Below are positions 39,973-47,662 of a DNA stretch of 64,000 bases, one piece after another. The position numbers were made by a program, and so were the translations under genes. The stretch spans positions 62,001 to 126,000 of the forward strand of contig CAYNRG010000002.1 in the NCBI GenBank assembly GCA_964399545.1, read 5' to 3'. The notes beneath the pieces are model-generated. The model was not told the DNA's origin. It made no database searches and saw nothing but the letters and a program-made list of their open reading frames with translations. How positions within the stretch are numbered: position 1 is the first letter of the stretch; every line of letters begins with the position of its first letter. Origin of the DNA: CAYNRG01 sp964399545. GTDB taxonomy: Bacteria > Bacillota_I > Bacilli_A > Erysipelotrichales > Erysipelotrichaceae.

Positions 39973-41820
39973 GTGAATCATCGAAATAAAAGGCAACTAG
40001 GTATCTTAGATATTTTGTCGAAAGAAGATGTTGTTAGTTCAAAGGCGTTAGCGCAATTGTTGCAAGTATCTTCGAAAACAATTCAACACGAAATCAAAGA
40101 AATCAATACTTTGTTTAATGCGCCGTGTATACTGTCGATAAAAGGCAGGGGCTATCGATTGATTCTTAATTCTGAAGTGATCTCCTTTTTGGAAGGAGAT
40201 ATTCCATTGTCACGAAACTTTACTGTGCTAAAGGAATTGCTTTATGCTGATAAGATTAACTTTTATGATTTAGCAGAAAGATTATTTATTAGCGAGGCCA
40301 ATCTACAAAAATGTATCCTTGAATTAAATCAAATCATTACCCAGCGCCACATCCCTATTTGTATAAAGCGTCAATTGTCCAATGTATACTTGGATGGGAC
40401 AGAAGAAGCACGTCGTCAAGCAATTACGTATTGCTTAATGCATGAAATTAATGAGTATGATTTTGATTTGAAAAATTACTCTGACTTTTTTCAAAAAGTT
40501 AATGTGAGTAGACTCAAAAAGTATATTCTTGATTTTAACCAAACACATGATATTAAAATGAAAGATTTTGAAGTGCTCTCGTTTATACTTCATGTAGCGA
40601 TGATGATAGAAAGAGTATTACAAGGGAATGAAGTTTTAGAATTAGAAGGAGTTTCTATGAGTAGAGAACATGAACAGCTTGTTCTTCACTTTTATGATGG
40701 ATTAAAAAAGATTGTGGATATCAATTTATCATCCAAAGAGTTATCTTATTTGCTGTGTTTATTTTCCGGGAAATTATCGGTGCAATCGGAGAACATTAAT
40801 CGAATGGGCGAAATCGTCGATAGTCTATTAAAAAAAATTAAAAAACAATACGACATAGACATTACAGAGGATGAGAATCTTAAAACAAATTTGTTATTTC
40901 ATTTAATCGGGTTAGAAAATAGAATAAAGAGTCAAACTTTTCTTAATAACCCTTTAATTGGAGACATTAAAAAGCATTTTCCTATTGTTTATGATATGAG
41001 TGTATTTATAGCCCTTAATATCCAAGAACAATTTCAAGTAAATTTATATGAAGATGAGATTGGATATATCACATTGCATTTATTAGGCTCTTTAGAGCAT
41101 TTAAATCAATTGAACAAAAGGCGAGTGATTGTTCTTTCTCCAATGGGCAAAGCGGCAAACGCTTATCTGCGTAATAAGCTAGCCAATATCCGAGAATTAA
41201 ATGTGGAAGTTAGCGCGATTTTATCGATTTTTGATATTGATAAAATTAAGGAGTATCAACCAGATTTAGTTATTAGTTTTCTAAACACTCCAAGAAATTT
41301 TGATTTGCCTGTATATTGTTGTGACCATTTACTCAAGGCTGAAGATATAGAGAAGATATATCATCTACTCAAAGGCACCGTAGAAGATCGTAAAGGGGAA
41401 CAATTCTTCCAAGAAGATTTATTTTTTGTAGATCAAGAATTTCAAAATCGATCAGATTGTATTCAAAGTTTGTGTAAGAAACTAGAAGAAAAAGGATTTG
41501 TAGATCAAGGGTATAAAGAACTGGTCCTTTTACGAGAGAAAATTGCGCCGACAACATATGGGAATTTATTTGCCATTCCACATCCTATTGAAAAAACGGC
41601 TAAAGAGAACCGAGTGGTGATTTGTACATTGAAGAAACCAATTCCATGGGGGAAGCAAAAAGTTCAGCTAATCTTTTTGTTTTCCGTGTCAAATAAGAAA
41701 GATGTTAATTTTGATAAGTTGTTTGAAAGTCTAGTTGCTTTATTTGATGATGAAGGCAAAGTAAGGCGGTTGATTAAAGAGAAGAACTTTGATTTATTTT
41801 TGGAACGATTTTTTGGATAA
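39973..41820 (+). CDS. LicR-type PRD transcriptional regulator
   Basis: 615-residue activator. Two helix-turn-helix domains are at the start (VVSSKALAQLLQVSSKTIQH and the next 80 residues). Two PRD domains follow around residues 170-390, with His residues in DILHVAMM-like and HLIGLENRI segments. An EIIB-like domain lies near 395-480. An EIIA domain follows with the phospho-His in FAIPHPIEKTA near 535. This is the MtlR/LicR layout: PTS phosphorylation of the PRDs and EIIA domain sets its activity. It is last in the PTS operon, so it probably activates that operon. A GTG-like start with AGGGGGAAATAAG upstream is used. Confidence 0.92.
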   Translation: MNHRNKRQLGILDILSKEDVVSSKALAQLLQVSSKTIQHEIKEINTLFNAPCILSIKGRGYRLILNSEVISFLEGDIPLSRNFTVLKELLYADKINFYDLAERLFISEANLQKCILELNQIITQRHIPICIKRQLSNVYLDGTEEARRQAITYCLMHEINEYDFDLKNYSDFFQKVNVSRLKKYILDFNQTHDIKMKDFEVLSFILHVAMMIERVLQGNEVLELEGVSMSREHEQLVLHFYDGLKKIVDINLSSKELSYLLCLFSGKLSVQSENINRMGEIVDSLLKKIKKQYDIDITEDENLKTNLLFHLIGLENRIKSQTFLNNPLIGDIKKHFPIVYDMSVFIALNIQEQFQVNLYEDEIGYITLHLLGSLEHLNQLNKRRVIVLSPMGKAANAYLRNKLANIRELNVEVSAILSIFDIDKIKEYQPDLVISFLNTPRNFDLPVYCCDHLLKAEDIEKIYHLLKGTVEDRKGEQFFQEDLFFVDQEFQNRSDCIQSLCKKLEEKGFVDQGYKELVLLREKIAPTTYGNLFAIPHPIEKTAKENRVVICTLKKPIPWGKQKVQLIFLFSVSNKKDVNFDKLFESLVALFDDEGKVRRLIKEKNFDLFLERFFG

Positions 41821-41821
41821 G

Positions 41822-41857
41822 AAAAAACGATGAGCTAGGAAGAACTCATCGTTTTTA
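41822..41857. terminator. Terminator after the LicR-type gene
   Basis: Stem AAAACGATGAG with CTCATCGTTTT, loop CTAGGAAGAA, T runs both ways. It serves the PTS operon and possibly the AraC gene reading the other way. Confidence 0.85.
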
Positions 41858-41874
41858 AATGGTATAGAATGGTT

Positions 41875-42702
41875 TTACATATTTTGAAGATTTTTTCGGT
41901 AACTATTAGGTGTTGTTTTATAAACCTTCTTGAAACTTTGGATGAAGTAAGACTGGGAAGACATTCCAATAATTTGTGCAATTTCAGAAACCGAATGATC
42001 GGTATTCCTTAATAAATTACAAGCTTCCTCCAAACGCCGTTGATTGACATATTGAATCGGCGTGATGTTATAAAACTTCTTAAATGAATGGACTAGGTAA
42101 TATTTATTCATATAAGAAAGTTCGCAAAGCTTATCTAGGGAGATATCTTCGTAAAAATGTTGTTCAATGTATTGTTTTACATAGGAACATTCTCGGGTTG
42201 ATTTTTTTGGTGTTTCAACGGTGATCTCCGTTTGTGTTCGACGAATAATATTCATAATCAAAACTTCAACCAAATTTTGTGAAATTAAATCATAGTAATC
42301 TGATTTAGTATTTGCCTCTTGAAGCAAGGTTCGAATATAAAAGAGAATTTCATGTTTATAGTCACTATAGTTGTGTAAGCTATAGTGATGATTCAAGTTA
42401 GTTAATAACGAAATCCCTTCAATACCCAAGACAATATATTCAAGCGGTTGCTTTTCGCAGGATGACTCTGTGTGGTAAGTGTTAGAGTTTATAATGACTA
42501 AATCATCCTCATGCACTGCAAAACTTTCATTTTCTACATGAAATTCACCAGATCCCCTCAAAACATAGAAAAGCTCTGTGAAGGGATGAGAATGAAGAAG
42601 AGAATGCCAATCATCAGCATAATTAGCTTGTGTAACATAGAGTAGCTTACAAGTAACCTTAGATAAGGTAGAATAGATAACTTCGTGTTGTTTATTTCCC
42701 AT
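41875..42702 (-). CDS. AraC family transcriptional regulator
   Basis: 275-residue activator. A cupin sensing domain comes first (LHSHPFTELFYVLRGSGEFH, near residues 35-60). Two helix-turn-helix motifs end the protein: LDKLCELSYMNKYYLVHSFK near 200 and VSEIAQIIGMSSQSYFIQSF near 245. Such proteins usually bind sugars and activate neighbouring transport and glycosidase genes. It lies beside the sulfatase, and two promoters in the locus share an AraC-like direct repeat. AAGGAGAC precedes the ATG. An upstream TTGTGATA direct repeat (about 42725-42745) may be its own control site. Confidence 0.9.
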   Translation of the reverse strand: MGNKQHEVIYSTLSKVTCKLLYVTQANYADDWHSLLHSHPFTELFYVLRGSGEFHVENESFAVHEDDLVIINSNTYHTESSCEKQPLEYIVLGIEGISLLTNLNHHYSLHNYSDYKHEILFYIRTLLQEANTKSDYYDLISQNLVEVLIMNIIRRTQTEITVETPKKSTRECSYVKQYIEQHFYEDISLDKLCELSYMNKYYLVHSFKKFYNITPIQYVNQRRLEEACNLLRNTDHSVSEIAQIIGMSSQSYFIQSFKKVYKTTPNSYRKNLQNM

Positions 42703-42741
42703 AAAAGTCTCCTTAATAGTATCACAATATTATGATATCAC

Positions 42742-42776
42742 AAAAAAAGCAATTTATATAAACAAATGCTTTTTTA
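42742..42776. terminator. Terminator between sulfatase and AraC gene
   Basis: Stem AAAAAAGCA with TGCTTTTTT and a 15-base AT loop. The T run on the minus strand ends the sulfatase message just before the AraC promoter region. Confidence 0.75.
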
Positions 42777-42782
42777 GGTAAA

Positions 42783-44243
42783 TTAATGATGAGAAGAGCT
42801 CAGAATATGGGACAATGTTGTTTTCGGTATTTTATTTGGGAGCAATTGCTTACCGTCGGAATAGCCTTCTTCACGATCAGCTAGGACATCGATAAGGTGT
42901 GAACGATGAGCATGAATAATATCAACTAGTTCTTTGGAATGAATGAGATCTGTGGTTTCTTGAGGGTCATTTTTCAAATCAAAAAACTGTTCTGTATTTG
43001 TTTCAGAAAACCAAATGTATTTGTAATTTTTTGAGACAATAAATTGACTAGAAAGCTTATCAATGAAGGAATGTTCACCATGAATAAAGGATCTTTCAAT
43101 AGGTGTGTGGTGAATGATTTCATCTTTAAGAGAGGTTCCATCAAGACTTGGTGGGAGATCGATGCCTGCGAAATCTAACAGAGTTGGGAATATATCCATT
43201 AATTCTACAGGACTAAACCGTCTTCCTTGAGCAGAGTGAATATTTTTACCAATTCTAAAAATTAAAGGGATATGAATAGATCCTTGATAAGGCAGTGCTT
43301 TACGAAAGTAATTATGATCAAAAAGCATCTCTCCATGGTCGGAAGTAAAGACAATCAGAGTATCCTCTAGACTACCATCTTCTTGTAAGGCTTGAAGAAT
43401 TCGATTAATCTGATGATCAACGTGAGTAATGCAAGCAAAATATCCTTCTTGTGCTTGTTTTTTCAAGATTTCATCAGAAGATCCGTAAATAGAATTATAG
43501 TGTCGTCCGTATCTTTGAGTTAAATCGGGGTCATTCCATGATCCTGCAGCAAAAGAGGAAGAAGTTTTATCGCGGTAGAGATCAAAATAAGAACTAGGAG
43601 CATCAAAGGGGGGATGAGGCCGAACAAAAGAGGCCATTAAAAGAAAAGGCTTAGTTCGGTCACGGGTTTCGAGGAATCGGATAGACCGGTCACTAACCCA
43701 ATGAGTAGGGTGTAAATCGGCTGAAAAGGGCCAAGCAGAGGCAACAAAAGAATTACAATTTATTCCGGTGGCTGTTACATCGGCATGGGAACCTAAAGTG
43801 TTTTTTAACATATGAAGATAATCATCAGAGACAGACTGATGCATATAATGAGGAATAGATAAAGAGCGATAAGCATCTAAATAACCATCATGTAGCTCTA
43901 AACTTTCAAACCCACAGCGGTTCCGAACAGGGTGAGTATGCATTTTTCCGACACAGTGAGTTTGGTAACCATGACTAGAAAAAACTGCAGGGAGAGTTTG
44001 CTTATAAGTCCAATCTACACCATCTTGATAACCAACGCGGCCGTGATTTTTTTGGTTGAGCCCCGTCAAGAAAGCCGCACGAGCAGGAATACAGCTAGGA
44101 CAAGCGCTATAAGCATGATCAAAAGACACACCTTGTGCAGCCAAATGGTCAAGGGTTGGGGTTTTGACATCAGGATGTCCTTTAAAGGATAGACAATCTC
44201 CTCGAAATTGATCACACATTAGGATTAATACATTCTTTTTCAT
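42783..44243 (-). CDS. Type I sulfatase (Cys-type)
   Basis: Removes sulfate esters, probably from sulfated sugars of host mucins. The 486-residue protein starts KKNVLILMCDQFRGDCLSFK with metal Asp residues. The active-site motif CIPARAAFLTG near residue 51 has the C-x-P-x-R pattern in which Cys becomes formylglycine; anaerobes use an anSME radical enzyme, which is not in the window. Further metal residues lie in IVFTSDHGEMLFDH near 280. No signal peptide is seen, so it may act inside the cell on imported sugars. I chose the ATG at 44241-44243, with GAGGAT upstream. It is divergent from the ABC operon. Confidence 0.88.
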   Translation of the reverse strand: MKKNVLILMCDQFRGDCLSFKGHPDVKTPTLDHLAAQGVSFDHAYSACPSCIPARAAFLTGLNQKNHGRVGYQDGVDWTYKQTLPAVFSSHGYQTHCVGKMHTHPVRNRCGFESLELHDGYLDAYRSLSIPHYMHQSVSDDYLHMLKNTLGSHADVTATGINCNSFVASAWPFSADLHPTHWVSDRSIRFLETRDRTKPFLLMASFVRPHPPFDAPSSYFDLYRDKTSSSFAAGSWNDPDLTQRYGRHYNSIYGSSDEILKKQAQEGYFACITHVDHQINRILQALQEDGSLEDTLIVFTSDHGEMLFDHNYFRKALPYQGSIHIPLIFRIGKNIHSAQGRRFSPVELMDIFPTLLDFAGIDLPPSLDGTSLKDEIIHHTPIERSFIHGEHSFIDKLSSQFIVSKNYKYIWFSETNTEQFFDLKNDPQETTDLIHSKELVDIIHAHRSHLIDVLADREEGYSDGKQLLPNKIPKTTLSHILSSSHH

Positions 44244-44316
44244 AAGTATCCTCACTTTGTTTTGTGATTTTATTCTAGCACAAAGATAATGTAAGAAAAG
44301 AAGAAAATACCACCGA

Positions 44317-44380
44317 TAGCAATTTTTCTAAACAAAATAGCAATTATAATATAGATAGATAAGTGAGAGTAGAGTATACT
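44317..44380 (+). promoter_or_regulatory. Activator-type promoter of the ABC-GH112 operon
   Basis: Direct repeat TAGCAAT at 44317-44323 and 44338-44344 (21-bp period), then TATACT -10 at 44375-44380, 37 bp after the second copy starts. No good -35 (TAGATA). This matches the GH101 promoter exactly in spacing. AraC-type proteins bind such direct repeats next to weak -35 boxes; the AraC-like neighbour is the likely activator. Confidence 0.75.
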
Positions 44381-44392
44381 AGAGTTATCAAA

Positions 44393-44408
44393 AAGACAAT
44401 TTTGTCTT
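44393..44408 (+). promoter_or_regulatory. Palindrome in the ABC operon leader
   Basis: Perfect palindrome AAGACAA-TT-TTGTCTT, 13 bp after the -10 box and touching the GAGGAGG ribosome-binding site. It could be a repressor operator (for a second sugar signal) or a leader hairpin. Confidence 0.4.
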
Positions 44409-44421
44409 GAGGAGGAAAGAA

Positions 44422-45783
44422 ATGAAAAAAATAGTAGCACTGTTTTTAGCGACGTTGCTTATTGGTGGACTAGTTGGATGTTCATCAAACAAAACAGAAC
44501 CTGAAGCAACTCCTGAAGGAGGAAGCACAGAAGGACGTACACTGAAAGTTGCAGCATTTGCTGGAGGGTACGGAGAAGGACTTTGGCAAAACTTAGCAGC
44601 AGCTTTCGAAGCTGAGCACGAAGGGGTAACAGTAGAATTAACTACAGCATCAAACTTAGATGAAATTTTAAGACCTCAGATGCAAGCAGGAAACTACCCA
44701 GATGTTATTCAATACAACATTGGACAAGCAAGTGGTTTTGCAGAAACTTTAATTAAAGAAGAAATGTTAATGGATATTTCAGATGTATTCGCAGATCCAG
44801 CAATTGCTAGCAAAATAGCAGATGGATTTACAGATAACTCAATTACACAACCTTACGGAGATGGAAAAGTATACTTAGCACCATTGTTCTACTCTCCTTG
44901 TGGATTATGGTATAACAAAACATTATTTGAAGAAGGCGGATATCCACTTCCAGAAACATGGGAAGACATGTGGGCAGTTGGAGAAATGGCAAAAGAAAAC
45001 GGAGTATCTCTATTCACTTATCCAGTTGCTGGATACTTTGACGGAGTATTATACGGAATGTTAAATCAAGCTGGTGGAGATGATTACTACGGTAAAGCAT
45101 TACACTATGATGATGCAACATGGACTTCTGAAGCAGGAAACTTAGTATTAGATACTCTTACAAAATTAGTATCTGAATATACAATGAAAGAAACTAGTGC
45201 AAACGCAAACAGCGGAAACTGGAAAATGAACCAACAAGCAATCCTTGATGGAAAAGCATTATTCATGCCTAACGGAAACTGGGTAATCGGAGAAATGGCT
45301 GAAGCACCACGTGAAGACGGATTTGAGTGGGGATTCATGGCACTTCCAGCATTTGAACAAGGTGGAGATCGTTACGCTTACACATTCTTTGAGCAAATGT
45401 ATGTTCCAGCACAAGCTGAAAATGCAGACCTAGCAAAAGAATTCATTAAGTTTATGTATAGCGATACAGCAATCGACTTAATGTTGACTAACACAAAAGA
45501 AAATGCAGAAGGAGAAGTTACTCCAGCAATCGTTGTTCAACCAGTAAAAGGAATCGTTTCTAAATTAGAAGGAGATAACCAATTAATTTACTCTATCTAT
45601 GAAACAAACGGAACTTATCCAGCTCTTGGATCATTTGCAGCAACTGATGCAACTGAAGGATTAGCATTAACACCAACAATTTTTGGACCAATTGATGCAA
45701 TCTTAGAAGGAACAATGACAAAAGAAGATTGGCAAGCTCAATTAGTTGATGCATTTGCTCAATACAAAGCTGCGTTAAAATAG
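44422..45783 (+). CDS. ABC sugar-binding lipoprotein (family 1)
   Basis: 453-residue solute-binding lipoprotein. The signal peptide ends IGGLVGC, so the mature protein is lipid-anchored outside. The fold shows in TLKVAAFAGGYGEGLWQNLA near residue 40 and YNKTLFEEGGYPLPETWEDM near 170, typical of COG1653 proteins close to N-acetylglucosamine/diacetylchitobiose-binding NgcE. The ligand here is probably galacto-N-biose or lacto-N-biose, judged by the GH112 gene in the same operon; this is inference. AGGAGGAAAG lies before the ATG. A hairpin downstream probably raises its level over the permeases. Confidence 0.9.
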   Translation: MKKIVALFLATLLIGGLVGCSSNKTEPEATPEGGSTEGRTLKVAAFAGGYGEGLWQNLAAAFEAEHEGVTVELTTASNLDEILRPQMQAGNYPDVIQYNIGQASGFAETLIKEEMLMDISDVFADPAIASKIADGFTDNSITQPYGDGKVYLAPLFYSPCGLWYNKTLFEEGGYPLPETWEDMWAVGEMAKENGVSLFTYPVAGYFDGVLYGMLNQAGGDDYYGKALHYDDATWTSEAGNLVLDTLTKLVSEYTMKETSANANSGNWKMNQQAILDGKALFMPNGNWVIGEMAEAPREDGFEWGFMALPAFEQGGDRYAYTFFEQMYVPAQAENADLAKEFIKFMYSDTAIDLMLTNTKENAEGEVTPAIVVQPVKGIVSKLEGDNQLIYSIYETNGTYPALGSFAATDATEGLALTPTIFGPIDAILEGTMTKEDWQAQLVDAFAQYKAALK

Positions 45784-45802
45784 TAGTAATTAAACGAACA
45801 GC

Positions 45803-45842
45803 TAAAGGTGGCAGTGAAGAAAACGCTGACACCTTTCTTTTT
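45803..45842 (+). terminator. Attenuating hairpin between binding protein and permease
   Basis: Stem AAAGGTG and GCAG paired with CTG(A) and CACCTTT, followed by CTTTTT. Such leaky terminators between binding-protein and permease genes give more binding protein. Confidence 0.75.
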
Positions 45843-45859
45843 AAACAAATAAGGAGATA

Positions 45860-46753
45860 ATGATGAAAAATAGCAAAGAACGTTCTAGATTTATAGTCAC
45901 GTGCCTTTCTCCAGCGATAATTTTAGTAATACTATTTATGATAATTCCAACAATAAATGTATTCTTCATGTCGTTGTATAGTTGGGGTGGACTTTCTGGA
46001 ACAAAAAAGTATCATGGATTAACCAATTTTCAGAAATTATTAGTGGATAAAAAGTTTTTACAGGCAATGCAGAATACAGTTTTATTAATCGTTATTGTCA
46101 CGTTAGTAACTCTGGCATTTGCTATCATTTTTGCCTCTATCCTAAGTCGCGAAAAAATTAAGGGGCAGAACTTTTTCCGAGTAATTTTCTATATTCCTAA
46201 TATTCTAAGTATTGTCGTTATTGCTGCGATCTTTGGAGCAATCTATAATCCGACAACAGGATTATTAAATAGCTTTTTATCTTTTTTGAAACTTGAAAAT
46301 TTGCAACGAATGTGGATGGGGGAAAGTAGCATTGCTATTTATTCATTGGCAGGTGCATTAATTTGGCAAGCAATAGGATACTATATGGTTATGTATATGG
46401 CTGCAATGAGTAGTATTCCAGAATCTTTATATGAAAGTGCATCATTAGAGGGTGCTGGAAAAGTAAAACAGTTCTTTTCAATTACATTACCTCTTATTTG
46501 GAATAATATCCGAACAACATTAACATTCTTTATTATTTCTACAATCAATTTAAGTTTTTTGTTAGTAAAGAGTATGACAGGTGGAGGACCAAATGGAGCA
46601 ACAGAAGTATTCTTAAGTTACATGTATGGTCAGGCTTATACGAATTCAAGTTACGGGTATGGAATGGCAATCGGTGTAGTTATCTTTATTTTCTCTTTCA
46701 CATTAGCTGCAATTTTAAATAAAGTAACCGAGCGCGATGTCATTGAAATGTAA
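45860..46753 (+). CDS. ABC sugar permease, MalF type
   Basis: 297-residue permease with six helices. The EAA loop that contacts the ATPase is YESASLEGAGKVKQFFSITL near residue 195. It starts SRFIVTCLSPAIILVILFM. The start is an ATGATG pair with AAGGAG upstream. The partner permease follows 12 bp later. No ATPase gene is in the operon, so a shared ATPase of the MsmX kind, encoded elsewhere, probably powers it. Confidence 0.93.
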   Translation: MMKNSKERSRFIVTCLSPAIILVILFMIIPTINVFFMSLYSWGGLSGTKKYHGLTNFQKLLVDKKFLQAMQNTVLLIVIVTLVTLAFAIIFASILSREKIKGQNFFRVIFYIPNILSIVVIAAIFGAIYNPTTGLLNSFLSFLKLENLQRMWMGESSIAIYSLAGALIWQAIGYYMVMYMAAMSSIPESLYESASLEGAGKVKQFFSITLPLIWNNIRTTLTFFIISTINLSFLLVKSMTGGGPNGATEVFLSYMYGQAYTNSSYGYGMAIGVVIFIFSFTLAAILNKVTERDVIEM

Positions 46754-46765
46754 GGGAGATAGAAA

Positions 46766-47650
46766 ATGAAAAAGAAAAGACAGATTAATTCAACAAATCT
46801 ACTGTATAAAGCTTTTGTTTATGTCGCCCTAATCACTTTGGCACTAGTAATTTTAGTTCCTGTAGTTTGGGTTTTCCTAGCTTCAGTCAAAACAAACGCA
46901 GAGTTTTATGGAAATCCATGGACATTGCCATTAGGCTTTCATGTTAAAAACTTTGTGGATGCTTTTCAAAAAGCAAAAATGGGTGAGTATTTAGTTAATT
47001 CGGTTATAGTAACTGCTACGGCGATTGCTATTTTGTTAGTCGTTGCGTTACCGGCGGCGTATGTTTTAGCGAGATATGATTTTAAAGGAAGAAAGATGCT
47101 AAATTCTTTCATGATGGCAGGTTTATTTATTAATGTAAACTATATTGTTGTTCCAATTTTCTTGATGTTATTGGATGCAGATAAGTTTTTGATGAAGACC
47201 TTTCAATTTCAGTTTCTCCTAAATAATAAATTGATATTAGCTTTGGTTTATGCAGCAACAGCATTACCATTTACGATTTATTTATTGAAGAGTTTCTTTG
47301 CGACCCTTCCAAAAGATTTTGAAGAAGCTGCAAGAATTGATGGTTGTTCTTATTTTAAAACCTTAATTCGAATTATGATTCCGATGGCAAAACCTAGTGT
47401 TATTACAGTCATTCTATTTAACTTCCTTAGTTTCTGGAATGAGTACATCATTGCGCTAACTTTGATGCCAAATGGAGAATGGACATTGCCAGTAGGATTA
47501 CAGAACTTAATGGCTGTTCAAAAAACGGCAACTAATTATGGGCAAATGTATGCAGGACTAGTTATTGTTATGCTACCAACATTGATTTTATATATTCTTG
47601 TACAAAGAAAATTAACCCAAGGAATGACAATGGGTGGAATTAAAGGATAG
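46766..47650 (+). CDS. ABC sugar permease, MalG type
   Basis: 294-residue second permease with six helices. The EAA loop is EEAARIDGCSYFKTLIRIMI near residue 190. KTNAEFYGNPWTLP after helix 1 is typical of MalG-like proteins, and the C-terminus ends LTQGMTMGGIKG as in the family. AAGGGAG lies before the ATG. GH112 follows 12 bp later, linking import to phosphorolysis. Confidence 0.94.
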   Translation: MKKKRQINSTNLLYKAFVYVALITLALVILVPVVWVFLASVKTNAEFYGNPWTLPLGFHVKNFVDAFQKAKMGEYLVNSVIVTATAIAILLVVALPAAYVLARYDFKGRKMLNSFMMAGLFINVNYIVVPIFLMLLDADKFLMKTFQFQFLLNNKLILALVYAATALPFTIYLLKSFFATLPKDFEEAARIDGCSYFKTLIRIMIPMAKPSVITVILFNFLSFWNEYIIALTLMPNGEWTLPVGLQNLMAVQKTATNYGQMYAGLVIVMLPTLILYILVQRKLTQGMTMGGIKG

Positions 47651-47662
47651 GGAGGAATAGTT

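Noticed and set aside
42783..44243. Sulfatase-like gene as a phosphoglycerate mutase or alkaline phosphatase relative
   Set aside because: The CIPARAAFLTG motif with Cys in the formylglycine position is specific for sulfatases.
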